NCBI GenBank assembly: GCA_002840905.1
Contig: PHDD01000038.1
Span: 1 to 34,354 of the forward strand
Direction of reading: 5' to 3'
DNA from: Bacteroidetes bacterium HGW-Bacteroidetes-4
GTDB taxonomy: Bacteria; Bacteroidota; Bacteroidia; Bacteroidales; SZUA-534
Length of the DNA stretch: 34,354 bases
Shown here in pieces: positions 7,897 to 16,397 of this stretch; within the stretch, counting starts at the first letter, position 1; each line of letters starts with the position of its first letter. Made by a program: the position numbers and the translations under genes. Below the pieces are notes generated by a model. The model had not been told where the DNA came from, searched no databases, and saw only the letters and a list, made by a program, of their open reading frames with translations.

Positions 7897-8412
7897 TCAG
7901 TTCGGAAGTTTATCCATTTCGTTTTCAAAAGCCCTGTAATTGAACCAATGCTGCGAAATGGTTTCATCAACAATTTTTTCGAGTCGGTGTTTGTTGTTTT
8001 TGATCAAGCCGTTTTCGTGCATAAAGTTTACTGCATCCTGAAACGATTTTAGCATGCTGGTAAAAAATGCATCCTGTTTAATTTTCCTATCAGCAGCAAA
8101 AGCCTGAGCTACCTCAATATTATACAACATTACTTCTGCAATCAGCATCGGATCGGCTCCCAGGATAATAAAATGTTTTATGTATTTCTGAGCAACCGAA
8201 CGACGGGCTTTGGGTTTACGGCCATTTACCGGAAAATACTCTTTGGTAATTTTGAATTTACATTCATCCAGTAATTTTTGTTCGTTGGGATTAAAAGCAA
8301 AATCATAAAATGCTTTCACCTCTTTAAAACGTTGATACAAATCCAATAGTTGCTCCTCGAGTTGCACTTTGGTTAGTGTGGAAAGGTATTTTTTTAATTC
8401 CCGTTTACTCAT
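7897..8412 (-). CDS. DUF6155 family protein
   Basis: A 171-residue, mainly helical, charged soluble protein. Beginning SKRELKKYLSTLTKVQLEEQLLDLY and the middle VAQKYIKHFIILGADP are features I associate with DUF6155, a family spread in Bacteroidota and Firmicutes with no known function. It has no signal peptide or membrane segment. It follows the response regulator by 9 bases, so co-transcription with the two-component pair is likely, but it may only be a passenger. Confidence 0.75.
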   Translation of the reverse strand: MSKRELKKYLSTLTKVQLEEQLLDLYQRFKEVKAFYDFAFNPNEQKLLDECKFKITKEYFPVNGRKPKARRSVAQKYIKHFIILGADPMLIAEVMLYNIEVAQAFAADRKIKQDAFFTSMLKSFQDAVNFMHENGLIKNNKHRLEKIVDETISQHWFNYRAFENEMDKLPN

Positions 8413-8421
8413 GTTATTTTT

Positions 8422-9132
8422 TTAATTCGAGCGTTGTGTTAAGCGAAAACCGATGCTGCGAATGCTTTCTATTTCAAGTTGCGGATCGTGTTTTAAGTAT
8501 TTACGGACGCGTGAAATAAACACATCGAGACTGCGTCCGTTGAAATAACTATCATCGCCCCAAATTTGCATTAAAATTTCCTGACGCGAAATAAGTTGGT
8601 TTTGTCTGGTAAAAAGCAAAGCAATCAAACGGGTTTCTTTAAGGGTAAGTTTAATAGAAATATCATTGCAATTAAGCAATTGGTTTGGCACATCCAATAA
8701 ATAATTGCCCGTTTTTACTTGATGCATATCCTCCTTAGCTGCGTCAATTACTTTATTTCGCCGGATAAAAACATCAATTTTTAAGCGAAGTTCGTCCATG
8801 CTAAACGGTTTGGTCAGGTAATCATCCCCGCCCAGTTTCAGTCCTTCAATTCGATCTTCGATAGCGGTTTTTGCCGACAAAAACAAAATGGGAATTGAAG
8901 CATTAATTTCGCGGATGCGACGAGCCAGTTCAAATCCATCCATTTTTGGCAACATTACATCGAGCAAACACAAATCGAAATGCTGAGCTGTAAAATTTGA
9001 AAGGGCTGTTTTGCCGTCATCAAAATGAATAACCTTATAGCCCATTTCCTCCAGATTATCGCGGGTAACAAACGACAATGCCGAATCATCTTCTACATAT
9101 AAAATACAGGCTTTAGGCGATTCTGTTTTCAT
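8422..9132 (-). CDS. rprY: OmpR/PhoB-type response regulator, RprY-like
   Basis: A 236-residue response regulator. The receiver has the acidic pair Asp15/Asp16 (VEDD), phosphoacceptor Asp58 (CLLDVMLP), Ser86 and Lys108 (LTKPF). The C-terminal winged helix (about 140-233; LTLKETRLIALLF, ISRQEILMQIWGDDSYFNGRSLDVFISRVRKYL) binds DNA. The stretch DSYFNGRSLDVFISRLRKYL is typical of RprY of Bacteroides and relatives. It overlaps the kinase gene by 20 bases. RprXY has been linked to sodium-translocating NADH dehydrogenase and stress genes in Porphyromonas; whether the same targets hold here is unknown. Confidence 0.85.
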   Translation of the reverse strand: MKTESPKACILYVEDDSALSFVTRDNLEEMGYKVIHFDDGKTALSNFTAQHFDLCLLDVMLPKMDGFELARRIREINASIPILFLSAKTAIEDRIEGLKLGGDDYLTKPFSMDELRLKIDVFIRRNKVIDAAKEDMHQVKTGNYLLDVPNQLLNCNDISIKLTLKETRLIALLFTRQNQLISRQEILMQIWGDDSYFNGRSLDVFISRVRKYLKHDPQLEIESIRSIGFRLTQRSN

Positions 9133-10408
9133 AAGTTTTCATGCTGATAATAAATTCAACTCCATTTTCGTCAGGGCTTTCAAATGTAATGGACCAATTG
9201 TGGGCATCGCAAACCTGTTTTACATAATACAAACCCAAACCAAAACCCTTTACATCGTGCAAGTTTCCTGTGGGTACCCGAAAGAACTTTGAAAAAATCT
9301 TTTTTCTGTATTTGGGGGCAATGCCAATTCCGTTGTCTTTGATACGTAACTCGATAAATTTCCCCAAATTTTTGGTTTTCACAGTCATTTCAACCCATTC
9401 CGACCGATTGTATTTAATCGAATTATCGGCCAGGTTTAACAGTAAATTGGTAAGGTGTAACTTATCGGCCAAAACAATTGAACGTGTTGCCTGATAATCG
9501 GATTTAATGGTTAATTGGCTATTTTGGCTTAAGAATAATTGGGGTGTAAACACATCGGATAAAACCGTATGCAAATCAATGGGTTCGAGCTCCATCAGGG
9601 TTTTCCCTTTTTCAATTCGAGCAGCCCTTAGCACATTTTCAACTTGTTGGTTTAGGCGGTTATTCTCTTGTTTTATTAGCCGGGCGTAGCGATTAAAACG
9701 ATCAGGCAACGATGCTTCGGGATAACTCAATAAAACATCGCTGGCAATATTAATCGACGAAATCGGTGTTTTAAACTCATGGGTCATGTTATTGATAAAA
9801 TCTTTTTGCAGCTCGGCCAGCAACTTTTGTTTAAAAAATGCGAAAATGGTATAAGTGAAAAAGAATACAATAATTAATACAAAAAATGAGAGCAGAAACC
9901 ATAAACGCATCTGTTTAATTAAATATACATTTTTACCCGAAATATTGATGATAAAATAATACACCAGTTCATGTTTGTCGATTGGTTTACAAAAATCCAA
10001 ATTACCGCTGCCAGCTAGTTTTTCGCCCGATGCAGAAAATCGTCCCAGGTATTCCAGATTAAGAGCATTGCAATTGTAAATGGCTACTTCGTATTCAATA
10101 TGAATGTGTTGCTTGTTAAAATTGGCCGGTATCAGGTGTTCTATATTTTTTTGATTGTATTCGCATGATACATCGACCAAATAGCAAGTCTCTGATAATT
10201 GTTCCACCGGATTCAAGTCGTTGGGAAGGCAGGAATGCAGCATATTCATTTCGGAAGCAATGTTTTTTAAAGCCAGCCAGATATCATTATCGAGTTTTTC
10301 CTGTTGCATCTGCCAGGTGGTTAAAAGCCAGTATCCCTGAATAATAACAATACCTACAAGAGCCAATACACCTAAAATAATGGTATGTCGAATTTGTCTG
10401 ACTTTCAC
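9113..10408 (-). CDS. rprX: Sensor histidine kinase, RprX-like
   Basis: A 431-residue membrane kinase: transmembrane helix about 9-29, a periplasmic sensor of about 135 residues with several Cys (60, 75, 82, 113, 140), a second helix about 168-192, then the HisKA domain with His210 (NNMTHEFKTPISS). The ATPase domain shows the N box (NLLLNLADNSIKYN), G1 (DNGIGIA), F box (FSKFFRVP) and G2 (GFGLGLYYV). All catalytic motifs are present. It precedes and overlaps its response regulator. The periplasmic cysteines could read redox state, which is a guess from composition only. Confidence 0.87.
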   Translation of the reverse strand: MKVRQIRHTIILGVLALVGIVIIQGYWLLTTWQMQQEKLDNDIWLALKNIASEMNMLHSCLPNDLNPVEQLSETCYLVDVSCEYNQKNIEHLIPANFNKQHIHIEYEVAIYNCNALNLEYLGRFSASGEKLAGSGNLDFCKPIDKHELVYYFIINISGKNVYLIKQMRLWFLLSFFVLIIVFFFTYTIFAFFKQKLLAELQKDFINNMTHEFKTPISSINIASDVLLSYPEASLPDRFNRYARLIKQENNRLNQQVENVLRAARIEKGKTLMELEPIDLHTVLSDVFTPQLFLSQNSQLTIKSDYQATRSIVLADKLHLTNLLLNLADNSIKYNRSEWVEMTVKTKNLGKFIELRIKDNGIGIAPKYRKKIFSKFFRVPTGNLHDVKGFGLGLYYVKQVCDAHNWSITFESPDENGVEFIISMKTYENRIA

Positions 10409-10441
10409 TTTGACTTATTTTTATGCTTCTTAATTATTGAA

Positions 10442-11395
10442 CTAAATTGGACGGTTAGGATTTTTTATATTGTACCAAATCTTTTTGGGTACGCTACCGC
10501 GAAAATTAATTTTTACAATGGCATAAATCAGTAACGCAGCGCTTAACCATTGTATTGCTGATAATTGAGTGTTATTTATTATATAATCGAATACAATAGC
10601 CGAAAGCGGAAAAAGCAATTCCAGAATTACCGAAACAATGGCACGAACCTGGCGCAATCCGTAGTAATACAAAAAAATGGCACCACTACCTGTAGTTATA
10701 CCAATAATAAGAAAAACTATTCCATTTTCGGGCGTTATCAGTGAAAACTGTCCCATTTTTCGTGTAAGCAATACCCACACAATCATGATTACTGACGTAA
10801 AACCATAGCGATAAAAGGTAACTGTTTGAAATGAATAGCGGTTAAGCACCATTTTGCTCAAAACGGTTGAGCTCCCGAAACAAAACGCTGCCAATAGAGC
10901 AAACAAAGCTGCCATAATTGAGCTCTTATTGCTTGTTACCGTAGGAACTTTAAATTCAAAGGTTAAAAAATATCCTGCAATAACTGCTACTAAAGCCCAA
11001 AACATAAAACGCCGGGTGATTTTTTCTTTTAATAAGATGCCGGCAAGTAAAATGGCAAATACGGGTTGTAGCTTTTGTAAAAGCACCACAACACTCAGTT
11101 GTTGAAAATTTACCAGAAACAGTGCTTTAACGATGGCCAATGTTCCGAGAGAACCTCCTGTTGCCGCAATGGCAATTAAAACAGCAAAGTCGCTTCGATT
11201 AAAACACTTTAAATTGGAGTATTCGCTGCGTAAAAAAAAATTCATCAATAAAAATGGCAGCACATGCAATACCATAACAACAAAACCTACATTAAGATTA
11301 AATAAGCGGGGTGTTAAAACTACCCCGTCGAGTCCCCACAAAACAGCTGCAATGGCAATGGCTACACCACCTCCAATTGATTTATTTTTTAACAT
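10442..11395 (-). CDS. EamA/DMT-family transporter
   Basis: A 317-residue inner-membrane protein with about ten helices in two EamA repeats (about 8-140 and 155-300). Signals include GGGVAIAIAAVLWGLDGVVL at the start and SVVVLLQKLQPVFAILLAGILLKEKITRR at the end of the first repeat, the common P-x-x-A-x-L-x-x-x-x-L-x-E-x motif of drug/metabolite exporters. The substrate is unknown. It starts 17 bases after the helicase gene and is followed by the kinase after 33 bases. Confidence 0.87.
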   Translation of the reverse strand: MLKNKSIGGGVAIAIAAVLWGLDGVVLTPRLFNLNVGFVVMVLHVLPFLLMNFFLRSEYSNLKCFNRSDFAVLIAIAATGGSLGTLAIVKALFLVNFQQLSVVVLLQKLQPVFAILLAGILLKEKITRRFMFWALVAVIAGYFLTFEFKVPTVTSNKSSIMAALFALLAAFCFGSSTVLSKMVLNRYSFQTVTFYRYGFTSVIMIVWVLLTRKMGQFSLITPENGIVFLIIGITTGSGAIFLYYYGLRQVRAIVSVILELLFPLSAIVFDYIINNTQLSAIQWLSAALLIYAIVKINFRGSVPKKIWYNIKNPNRPI

Positions 11396-11412
11396 CGGCC
11401 TTTTTTTATTAA

Positions 11413-12864
11413 TTACTTGTCTTTGTTTTCAATAAAAAATTCATCTTTAAAATTAACCAGGTACAAACGCTCCAGTGGACGTGTAAATGCAGTGTACAGC
11501 CAACGCAAATATTCAATATTCAACATATCGTCGGTTAACCAACCCTGATCTAAAAATACGGCTTTCCATTGACCACCCTGAGCTTTATGACAGGTAATGG
11601 CATAACTAAATTTTACCTGTAATGCATTAAAATATGGATTCTCCTTTACTTGTTTTATTTTATCGCGTTTGGTTCGCAAATGGGCATAATCTTCTATTAC
11701 GGCCGAAAACAATTGTTGGTTTTGCTCATATGTTAACGACGCGGTTTCGGACGATAAGGTATCGAGCATAATCCAGCAATCGATTTCAAGGTTTTCGTAA
11801 TCAAGAAAACGTACCGACACATCGGCAAAACGGAATCCGTAAATTTCTTTATATTTTCGTATCCGGGTTACTTCAACAATGTCACCATTGGCAATGAAAT
11901 CAGTAGCTTCCTGCTCAGCTTGAGCCAGCCAAAAATAATTGTTCTTAACAACCATCAAAAAATCACCAATACTCAATTCATCTTCGCGCCAAAGAATGGT
12001 TCGACGAATTCCCTCGTTAAACCGGTTGGCACGCTTGTTCGAGCGACAAATTATCATGGTATTATCCATACCAAATTTATTGTAACTATTATCAATTTCT
12101 TCAATCAAATCGGCACCACCAACGCGTCGCACATCGGTAAATCCATTTAAAGTAATGCTTGGAAATCCGTTTTCCTGTGCGGCAATTTGATTCCGGATTA
12201 TGGTTGCATTCTTTAAAATGCCCGAATGGAGCGATTGCCTGACCACTTGTTTCAATTCGCACGATTCAACTACAAATCCCATAGCATCAATAACTTTTGT
12301 ATCAAGTGCCGGACTTACATCGAGGCCCACCGGTGGCAGCTGTGCTGTGTCGCCCACCAAAATCAATTTACATGCTGTTCCGCTGTAAACGTATTCAAAC
12401 AAATCGTCGAGCAGGCGCCCGCTACCAAAAACCGAATAATCGGACGAAGCATTGGCAATCATCGATGCCTCATCAACAATAAATAAGGTATTGCGATGCA
12501 GGTTTTTATCCAAACTAAACTCAGCATGACCCTCTTTTAGTGATTTTTGCCGGTAAATTTTTTTATGAATGGTTGATGCGGGTTTGTTGGCGTACCCCGA
12601 CAAAACCTTGGCAGCACGCCCTGTGGGTGCCAATAAAACCGCTTTGAGCTTTAAATCGGCCAAGCTTTTTACCAAAGCGCTAATTACAGTAGTTTTTCCG
12701 GTACCTGCATAGCCTTTTACCATAAAGGTTTTATCGTTAGCTGCTTTCGGATCGGAAAACGCCCAAACAAATTCAGCTAACTTTTCCAGCAATTCTTGCT
12801 GATCGCTGGTTGGTTCGTGTTTTAAGTTGCCAATTAAAAGCTTTATGATATGATTTTTTACCAT
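11413..12864 (-). CDS. RecD-like ATP-dependent DNA helicase (superfamily 1)
   Basis: A 483-residue helicase. Walker A is GYAGTGKTT, the DEAA-type Walker B is IVDEASMI, motif III is LVGDTAQLPPVG, and the C-terminal UvrD_C_2 part has CHKAQGGQW and LRWLYTAFTRP (motifs V and VI). It is a compact RecD2/Pif1-like form with no long N-terminal extension, a type often annotated as AAA family or exodeoxyribonuclease V alpha-like in Bacteroidota. It probably unwinds DNA 5' to 3' during repair or recombination. I prefer ATG 12864 (MVKNHIIKLL) to ATG 12888, since the extra eight residues are unlike helicase starts. First gene of the six-gene minus run. Confidence 0.86.
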   Translation of the reverse strand: MVKNHIIKLLIGNLKHEPTSDQQELLEKLAEFVWAFSDPKAANDKTFMVKGYAGTGKTTVISALVKSLADLKLKAVLLAPTGRAAKVLSGYANKPASTIHKKIYRQKSLKEGHAEFSLDKNLHRNTLFIVDEASMIANASSDYSVFGSGRLLDDLFEYVYSGTACKLILVGDTAQLPPVGLDVSPALDTKVIDAMGFVVESCELKQVVRQSLHSGILKNATIIRNQIAAQENGFPSITLNGFTDVRRVGGADLIEEIDNSYNKFGMDNTMIICRSNKRANRFNEGIRRTILWREDELSIGDFLMVVKNNYFWLAQAEQEATDFIANGDIVEVTRIRKYKEIYGFRFADVSVRFLDYENLEIDCWIMLDTLSSETASLTYEQNQQLFSAVIEDYAHLRTKRDKIKQVKENPYFNALQVKFSYAITCHKAQGGQWKAVFLDQGWLTDDMLNIEYLRWLYTAFTRPLERLYLVNFKDEFFIENKDK

Positions 12865-12891
12865 TACAAGAGGAAAATTCCAAAACAAGAA

Positions 12892-12920
12892 TTGCTAAAC
12901 TAAAATTATTTCTAAATTTG
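12892..12920 (+). promoter_or_regulatory. Candidate promoter for the pilin-like gene
   Basis: TTG (12892-12894), 18 bases, then TAAATTTG (12913-12920), a perfect TAnnTTTG -7 element. Transcription would begin near 12925, leaving a leader of about 130 bases before ATG 13056. On the opposite strand TAAGTTTG (12932 down to 12925) is a second perfect -7 box that could serve the helicase operon, so two divergent promoters may overlap here. Confidence 0.5.
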
Positions 12921-13003
12921 CATCCAAACTTACAAAATTGTTTGGATGTTTTATGGAATTTCAATTTTCCGGACTCCTACAGGTTGATTACCGAAATTGA
13001 AAT
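12921..13003. repeat. Two inverted repeats in the leader
   Basis: CATCCAAAC (12921-12929) and GTTTGGATG (12940-12948) form a perfect 9-bp stem with a 10-base loop right at the expected transcription start. A second pair, ATTTCAATTT (12958-12967) and AAATTGAAAT (12994-13003), gives a 10-bp stem with a 26-base loop. They may be leader hairpins or an operator between the divergent helicase and pilin-like genes. Confidence 0.6.
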
Positions 13004-13055
13004 CAATGTAACTATTTCTCGCTAAGGGGATAAAAAATAATTAAAAAAAAATACA

Positions 13056-13673
13056 ATGAAAAAAGGTCTTATTCAGATTGCTCTTGGAATTTTAATTGTT
13101 GTAATGTTCTATTTATTAGTTGATAGTATTGCTAAACCTATTCGTTTTAAGAAAGAACAAACCCATCGTTACAACATAGTAATTCAAAACCTTAAAGACA
13201 TACGTACCGCTCAAATGGCTTACAAAGATGTTTATGGTGAATTTACCGGCAGTTTTGACACGTTGGAACACTTTGTAAAATACGACTCACTACCTTTGGT
13301 ATTTAAAAAAGGTGAGATTCCTGAAGAATTGTTGAGCCAAATTTCAGAAAGAGAAGCTATTGAAAAAGGGATGATAATTCGCGATACCATCCGTATTAAT
13401 GTGATGGATTCAATTTTCCCCGACAATTATAAAATTGATTCTCTCAGATACATACCTTTTACCGGAGGCCGAACTTTTACCATGAAAGCCGGTGAAGTGG
13501 TAACCGGTTCAAAACTCAAAGTAAAAGTTTTTGAAGCAAAAGCACCCAGTAAATTTATTTTGCAAGGGCTTGATGAGCAAATGATAATAAACATGAACGA
13601 TGGGCTGGAATATCCGGGACTTAAAGTGGGTTCGCTTACTGAAGCAAACAATGCTGCAGGGAACTGGGAATAA
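13056..13673 (+). CDS. Membrane-anchored pilin-like protein, unknown function
   Basis: A 205-residue protein with one N-terminal membrane helix (about residues 5-24), then a long helix with RYNIVIQNLKDIRTAQMAYKDVYGEFTGSFDTLEHFVK. This helix-plus-FDTL arrangement resembles the extended helix and following loop of type IV pilins and pseudopilins, and proteins like it are common in Bacteroidota. There is no prepilin peptidase site (no Gly-Phe with a Glu five residues later), so it is probably a plain anchored extracytoplasmic protein. It comes just before DUF3822 and RsmD. Role unknown. Confidence 0.75.
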   Translation: MKKGLIQIALGILIVVMFYLLVDSIAKPIRFKKEQTHRYNIVIQNLKDIRTAQMAYKDVYGEFTGSFDTLEHFVKYDSLPLVFKKGEIPEELLSQISEREAIEKGMIIRDTIRINVMDSIFPDNYKIDSLRYIPFTGGRTFTMKAGEVVTGSKLKVKVFEAKAPSKFILQGLDEQMIINMNDGLEYPGLKVGSLTEANNAAGNWE

Positions 13674-13691
13674 CTATAAAAACCATGTACT

Positions 13692-14549
13692 TTGATTGAA
13701 AATATCAGTTTTACCGACAAATCATTTAGCGTAACTAATATAAGCAATTATCATATGTCCCTTCAGGTCTCCCTGAAGGGATTTTCTTTTTGTGTGCTCG
13801 ATCGGCAAAAGAATAAATTTATTGCTTTTGGACATTACTCTTACAGTAAAATTACCTCGTATCGAATTCTACTGAACGAAGTAAAATTAGTTATGGAAGG
13901 TAATGAAGTATTAAACCAAAATTACCAACATGTAAAACTTTTGTTTGCTTCACCAAAATTCTCATTAATTCCAGGGCCGTTATTCGATCCTGATAAGCTC
14001 GAATCGCTGTTTACATTTAATCACACTTTAAATGCCGATGAACGCTTACTCAGTAATTTTATTTTTGCCAATGGATCGTATGTGGTTTACACCATTCCAA
14101 AATTAATTGTTGATTGGTTTCAAGATTATTTCCCAACAATAAAGTTTTATCACCAATCGTGTCCCTTAACTGAGGAGCTTTTGCTGAAAAACAAATTGGG
14201 TAATACACAAATGCTGGTGTATATAAATATGTATGCCGATTTTTTCGATTTTGTATTACTTGAAAAAGGCATGCTCAAACTATACAACTCGTTTGCATAC
14301 AAAACCGACAGCGATTTTCAGTTTTTTGTTTTAAATGTTTACGATCAACTGAAACTTTCGCCAACTGAAGTTTCAGCGTTAATTTGCGGAGTGATACCAA
14401 AAAACGATACAAAAATTGAGATAGTAAAAAAATACATAAAAAACCTGGAGTATCTTAACAAACCTTATCATTTTGAATACAGTTTTGGTTTCGACGAATT
14501 GCCCGGTCATTATTTTACCAACATGATAAACTTATACCAATGCGGATAA
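13692..14549 (+). CDS. DUF3822 family protein
   Basis: A 285-residue protein of the DUF3822 family, recognised from the opening DKSFSVTNISNYHMSLQVSLKGFSFCVLD, the segment with SPKFSLIPGPLFD and the late GVIPKND. The family is nearly confined to Bacteroidota, sits upstream of rsmD and resembles the ASKHA (actin-like ATPase) fold; its task is unknown. No ATG suits the conserved N-terminus, so the start is probably TTG at 13692; the first ATG in frame (13755) would remove about 21 residues of it. It starts 18 bases after the pilin-like gene and overlaps rsmD by 10 bases. Confidence 0.82.
   Translation: MIENISFTDKSFSVTNISNYHMSLQVSLKGFSFCVLDRQKNKFIAFGHYSYSKITSYRILLNEVKLVMEGNEVLNQNYQHVKLLFASPKFSLIPGPLFDPDKLESLFTFNHTLNADERLLSNFIFANGSYVVYTIPKLIVDWFQDYFPTIKFYHQSCPLTEELLLKNKLGNTQMLVYINMYADFFDFVLLEKGMLKLYNSFAYKTDSDFQFFVLNVYDQLKLSPTEVSALICGVIPKNDTKIEIVKKYIKNLEYLNKPYHFEYSFGFDELPGHYFTNMINLYQCG
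13759..13791 (+). terminator. Terminator-like hairpin inside the DUF3822 coding start
   Basis: CCCTTCAGG (13759-13767) and CCTGAAGGG (13772-13780) form a perfect 9-bp GC-rich stem with loop TCTC, followed by ATTTTCTTTTT. This is a textbook intrinsic terminator on the plus strand, but it lies about 65 bases into the DUF3822 gene. It may partly end the upstream transcript and lower DUF3822-rsmD expression. Confidence 0.6.
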
Positions 14550-15085
14550 TTAGCGGCAAATTCAGAAGAAAAAGCATTTTTCCTCCGAAAAATTTTCGGG
14601 CCAGACCCACAACCGATGTGGCCAAAGAAAGTCTTTTCAATATCATCGAAAATAATTTTGACATTGAGTCGGTTAAGGTGCTCGATTTGTTTGGTGGAAC
14701 CGGAAGCATCAGTTTTGAATTTGCTTCGCGCGATTGTCCACAAATTACCTGCATTGAGTTAAATTTTCATCATTTCAATTTTATAAAAAACACTGCCAAA
14801 GAACTTAAAATTGAACATCAGCTTTCGGTAATAAAAACCAATGCATTTACTTTTCTGAATTATGTAACTGAACCTTACGACATTATTTTTGCCGATCCTC
14901 CCTACGATTTAAAAGAGTTGCCCTTGCTTCCCGATTTAATATTTTCGAAAAATATTTTACTGCCCGATGGTATTTTTATTTTAGAACATTCAAAAAATTA
15001 CAACTTCTCGGAGCATAACCATTTTAGGTATTTAAAAACCTACGGAAGTGTAAATTTCAGTTTCTTTGGCAATCTTGACGAATGA
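14540..15085 (+). CDS. rsmD: 16S rRNA (guanine966-N2)-methyltransferase RsmD
   Basis: A 181-residue Rossmann-fold methyltransferase. It begins MRIISGKFRRKSI, with the basic N-terminus typical of RsmD, followed by RPTTDVAKESLFNII, the SAM loop VLDLFGGTGS (about 48-57) and the catalytic IIFADPPYD (about 115-123; DPPY motif). It would methylate N2 of G966 in helix 31 of 16S rRNA using S-adenosylmethionine. The ATG overlaps the end of DUF3822 by 10 bases, a conserved arrangement in the phylum. Confidence 0.92.
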   Translation: MRIISGKFRRKSIFPPKNFRARPTTDVAKESLFNIIENNFDIESVKVLDLFGGTGSISFEFASRDCPQITCIELNFHHFNFIKNTAKELKIEHQLSVIKTNAFTFLNYVTEPYDIIFADPPYDLKELPLLPDLIFSKNILLPDGIFILEHSKNYNFSEHNHFRYLKTYGSVNFSFFGNLDE

Positions 15086-15093
15086 TATAGCAT

Positions 15094-16044
15094 ATGGGCT
15101 TTTCAGAATATTTTTATCCTGTTTTTAAAGCTGTTTCCGTTATCTTATCGGTTGCACTTATCAGCGGAATACTTTTTCGAAAAAAAATTATCACCAATTC
15201 ACATATTGAGGGTTTATCGCACATATTGGTAATAATTTTACTGCCTTGCTTAACCTTCTCAAAAATTATTCAGTATTTCAATCCTCAGGAATCGCCCCAT
15301 TGGTGGATGCTCCCCTTAATTGCCTTTGCCATGATTGGCACTGGAATGCTGTTATCGGGACTTCTTTACATAAATAAAATAAAACAAAATAAGAAATACA
15401 TAGCGCTGGCCTCACTTATGAACGCTAATTATATGGTACTACCCATTGGTCAGTTGGCTTTTGCATCGCAGTTCGACCAATTCGCCACCTTAACCTTTTT
15501 GTTTGTTTTAGGTGTTAATCCGGCACTATGGAGTATAGGAAAATATTTGGTTACAGAGAGTAATGCGTCGGGTTTTAATTGGAAACAATTAATTACCCCA
15601 CCTTTTGCATCGAGCATAATTTCGGTTGTAATCGTATTAAGCGGATTACACACCTATATTCCCAGTGGAATAATAGAACCCATCGATTTTATCGGGCAAG
15701 CTGCAGTTCCTTCTGCAACTCTGGTTTTAGGGGCAACACTTGGTTCAATTTCATTCCGCAAAATTCCACCCCTAACCGACGTGTTTAAAGTTACTTCGGT
15801 TAAACTTATGATTTTGCCCTTATTAACGATTGGCTTGTTGCATACCTTTCAATTCCAAAATTTAAGTCCGCTTTTGGCCGATTTAATTGTAATACAATCG
15901 TCAGTAGCACCGGCAACTCAATTAATTATTCAGGTAAAAAAATATGGTGGTGATTCACAAAACGTGGGTTATATGATGCTTATAAATTACATAATTTGCT
16001 TGTTTACCATTCCGGCCTGGTACACTTTATGGAAACTCTTGTAA
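15094..16044 (+). CDS. AEC-family transporter (auxin efflux carrier/Mem_trans)
   Basis: A 316-residue protein with about ten transmembrane helices split in two halves of five, as in the AEC family. Recognisable spots are ASLMNANYMVLPIGQLAF in the first half (the unwound helix region) and QAAVPSATLVLGATLGSISF in the second. Bacterial members export or import malate, malonate or other carboxylates; the substrate here is unknown. It begins 8 bases after rsmD, so it is read with it. Confidence 0.87.
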   Translation: MGFSEYFYPVFKAVSVILSVALISGILFRKKIITNSHIEGLSHILVIILLPCLTFSKIIQYFNPQESPHWWMLPLIAFAMIGTGMLLSGLLYINKIKQNKKYIALASLMNANYMVLPIGQLAFASQFDQFATLTFLFVLGVNPALWSIGKYLVTESNASGFNWKQLITPPFASSIISVVIVLSGLHTYIPSGIIEPIDFIGQAAVPSATLVLGATLGSISFRKIPPLTDVFKVTSVKLMILPLLTIGLLHTFQFQNLSPLLADLIVIQSSVAPATQLIIQVKKYGGDSQNVGYMMLINYIICLFTIPAWYTLWKLL

Positions 16045-16162
16045 TAAATTTTAAAAAGTTGGTTTAAAACCAATTAAAAATACATTTTTGATTGTCACAT
16101 TATTCTAAAAAATATACCTTTTTGCAGATAAATTTATTTTTCAAAAAAAAAGCCTTTAGTGC

Positions 16163-16192
16163 TTGCAGTTATTGAAATTTAGACTATTTTTG
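16163..16192 (+). promoter_or_regulatory. Promoter of the tRNA-Asp pair
   Basis: TTG (16163-16165), exactly 19 bases, then TATTTTTG (16185-16192), a perfect Bacteroidota -7 box. Start of transcription is expected near 16197, about 45 bases before the first tRNA. Confidence 0.7.
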
Positions 16193-16243
16193 CAACGCAA
16201 TTTTGAAAAAAGCGGGTTAAAAAACCTAAGTTCTAAGAGTTTT

Positions 16244-16318
16244 GGTGCGGTAGTTCAGTTTGGTTAGAATATCGGCCTGTCACGCCGAGGGTCGCGGGTT
16301 CGAGTCCCGTCCGCACCG
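16244..16318 (+). tRNA. tRNA-Asp(GTC), copy 1, no encoded CCA
   Basis: Cloverleaf of 75 bases: acceptor GGTGCGG pairs with CCGCACC, anticodon stem TCGGC/GCCGA encloses CTGTCAC with anticodon GTC at 16279-16281, and the T arm GCGGG/CCCGT region contains TTCGAGT. The base after the discriminator G is followed by CT, so CCA must be added by the nucleotidyltransferase. First of two identical copies. Confidence 0.96.
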
Positions 16319-16322
16319 CTTT

Positions 16323-16397
16323 GGTGCGGTAGTTCAGTTTGGTTAGAATATCGGCCTGTCACGCCGAGGGTCGCGGGTTCGAGTCCCGTCCGCACCG
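16323..16397 (+). tRNA. tRNA-Asp(GTC), copy 2, with encoded CCA
   Basis: Identical in all 75 bases to copy 1 and separated from it by CTTT. Anticodon GTC is at 16358-16360. Unlike copy 1 it is followed directly by CCA (16398-16400), so its mature end is encoded. The two are a 79-base tandem duplication. Confidence 0.96.

Noticed and set aside
13056-13673. Type IV pilin with prepilin peptidase site
   Set aside because: The long N-terminal helix is pilin-like, but no Gly followed by a hydrophobic residue and Glu at position five is present, and no pilus genes are near.
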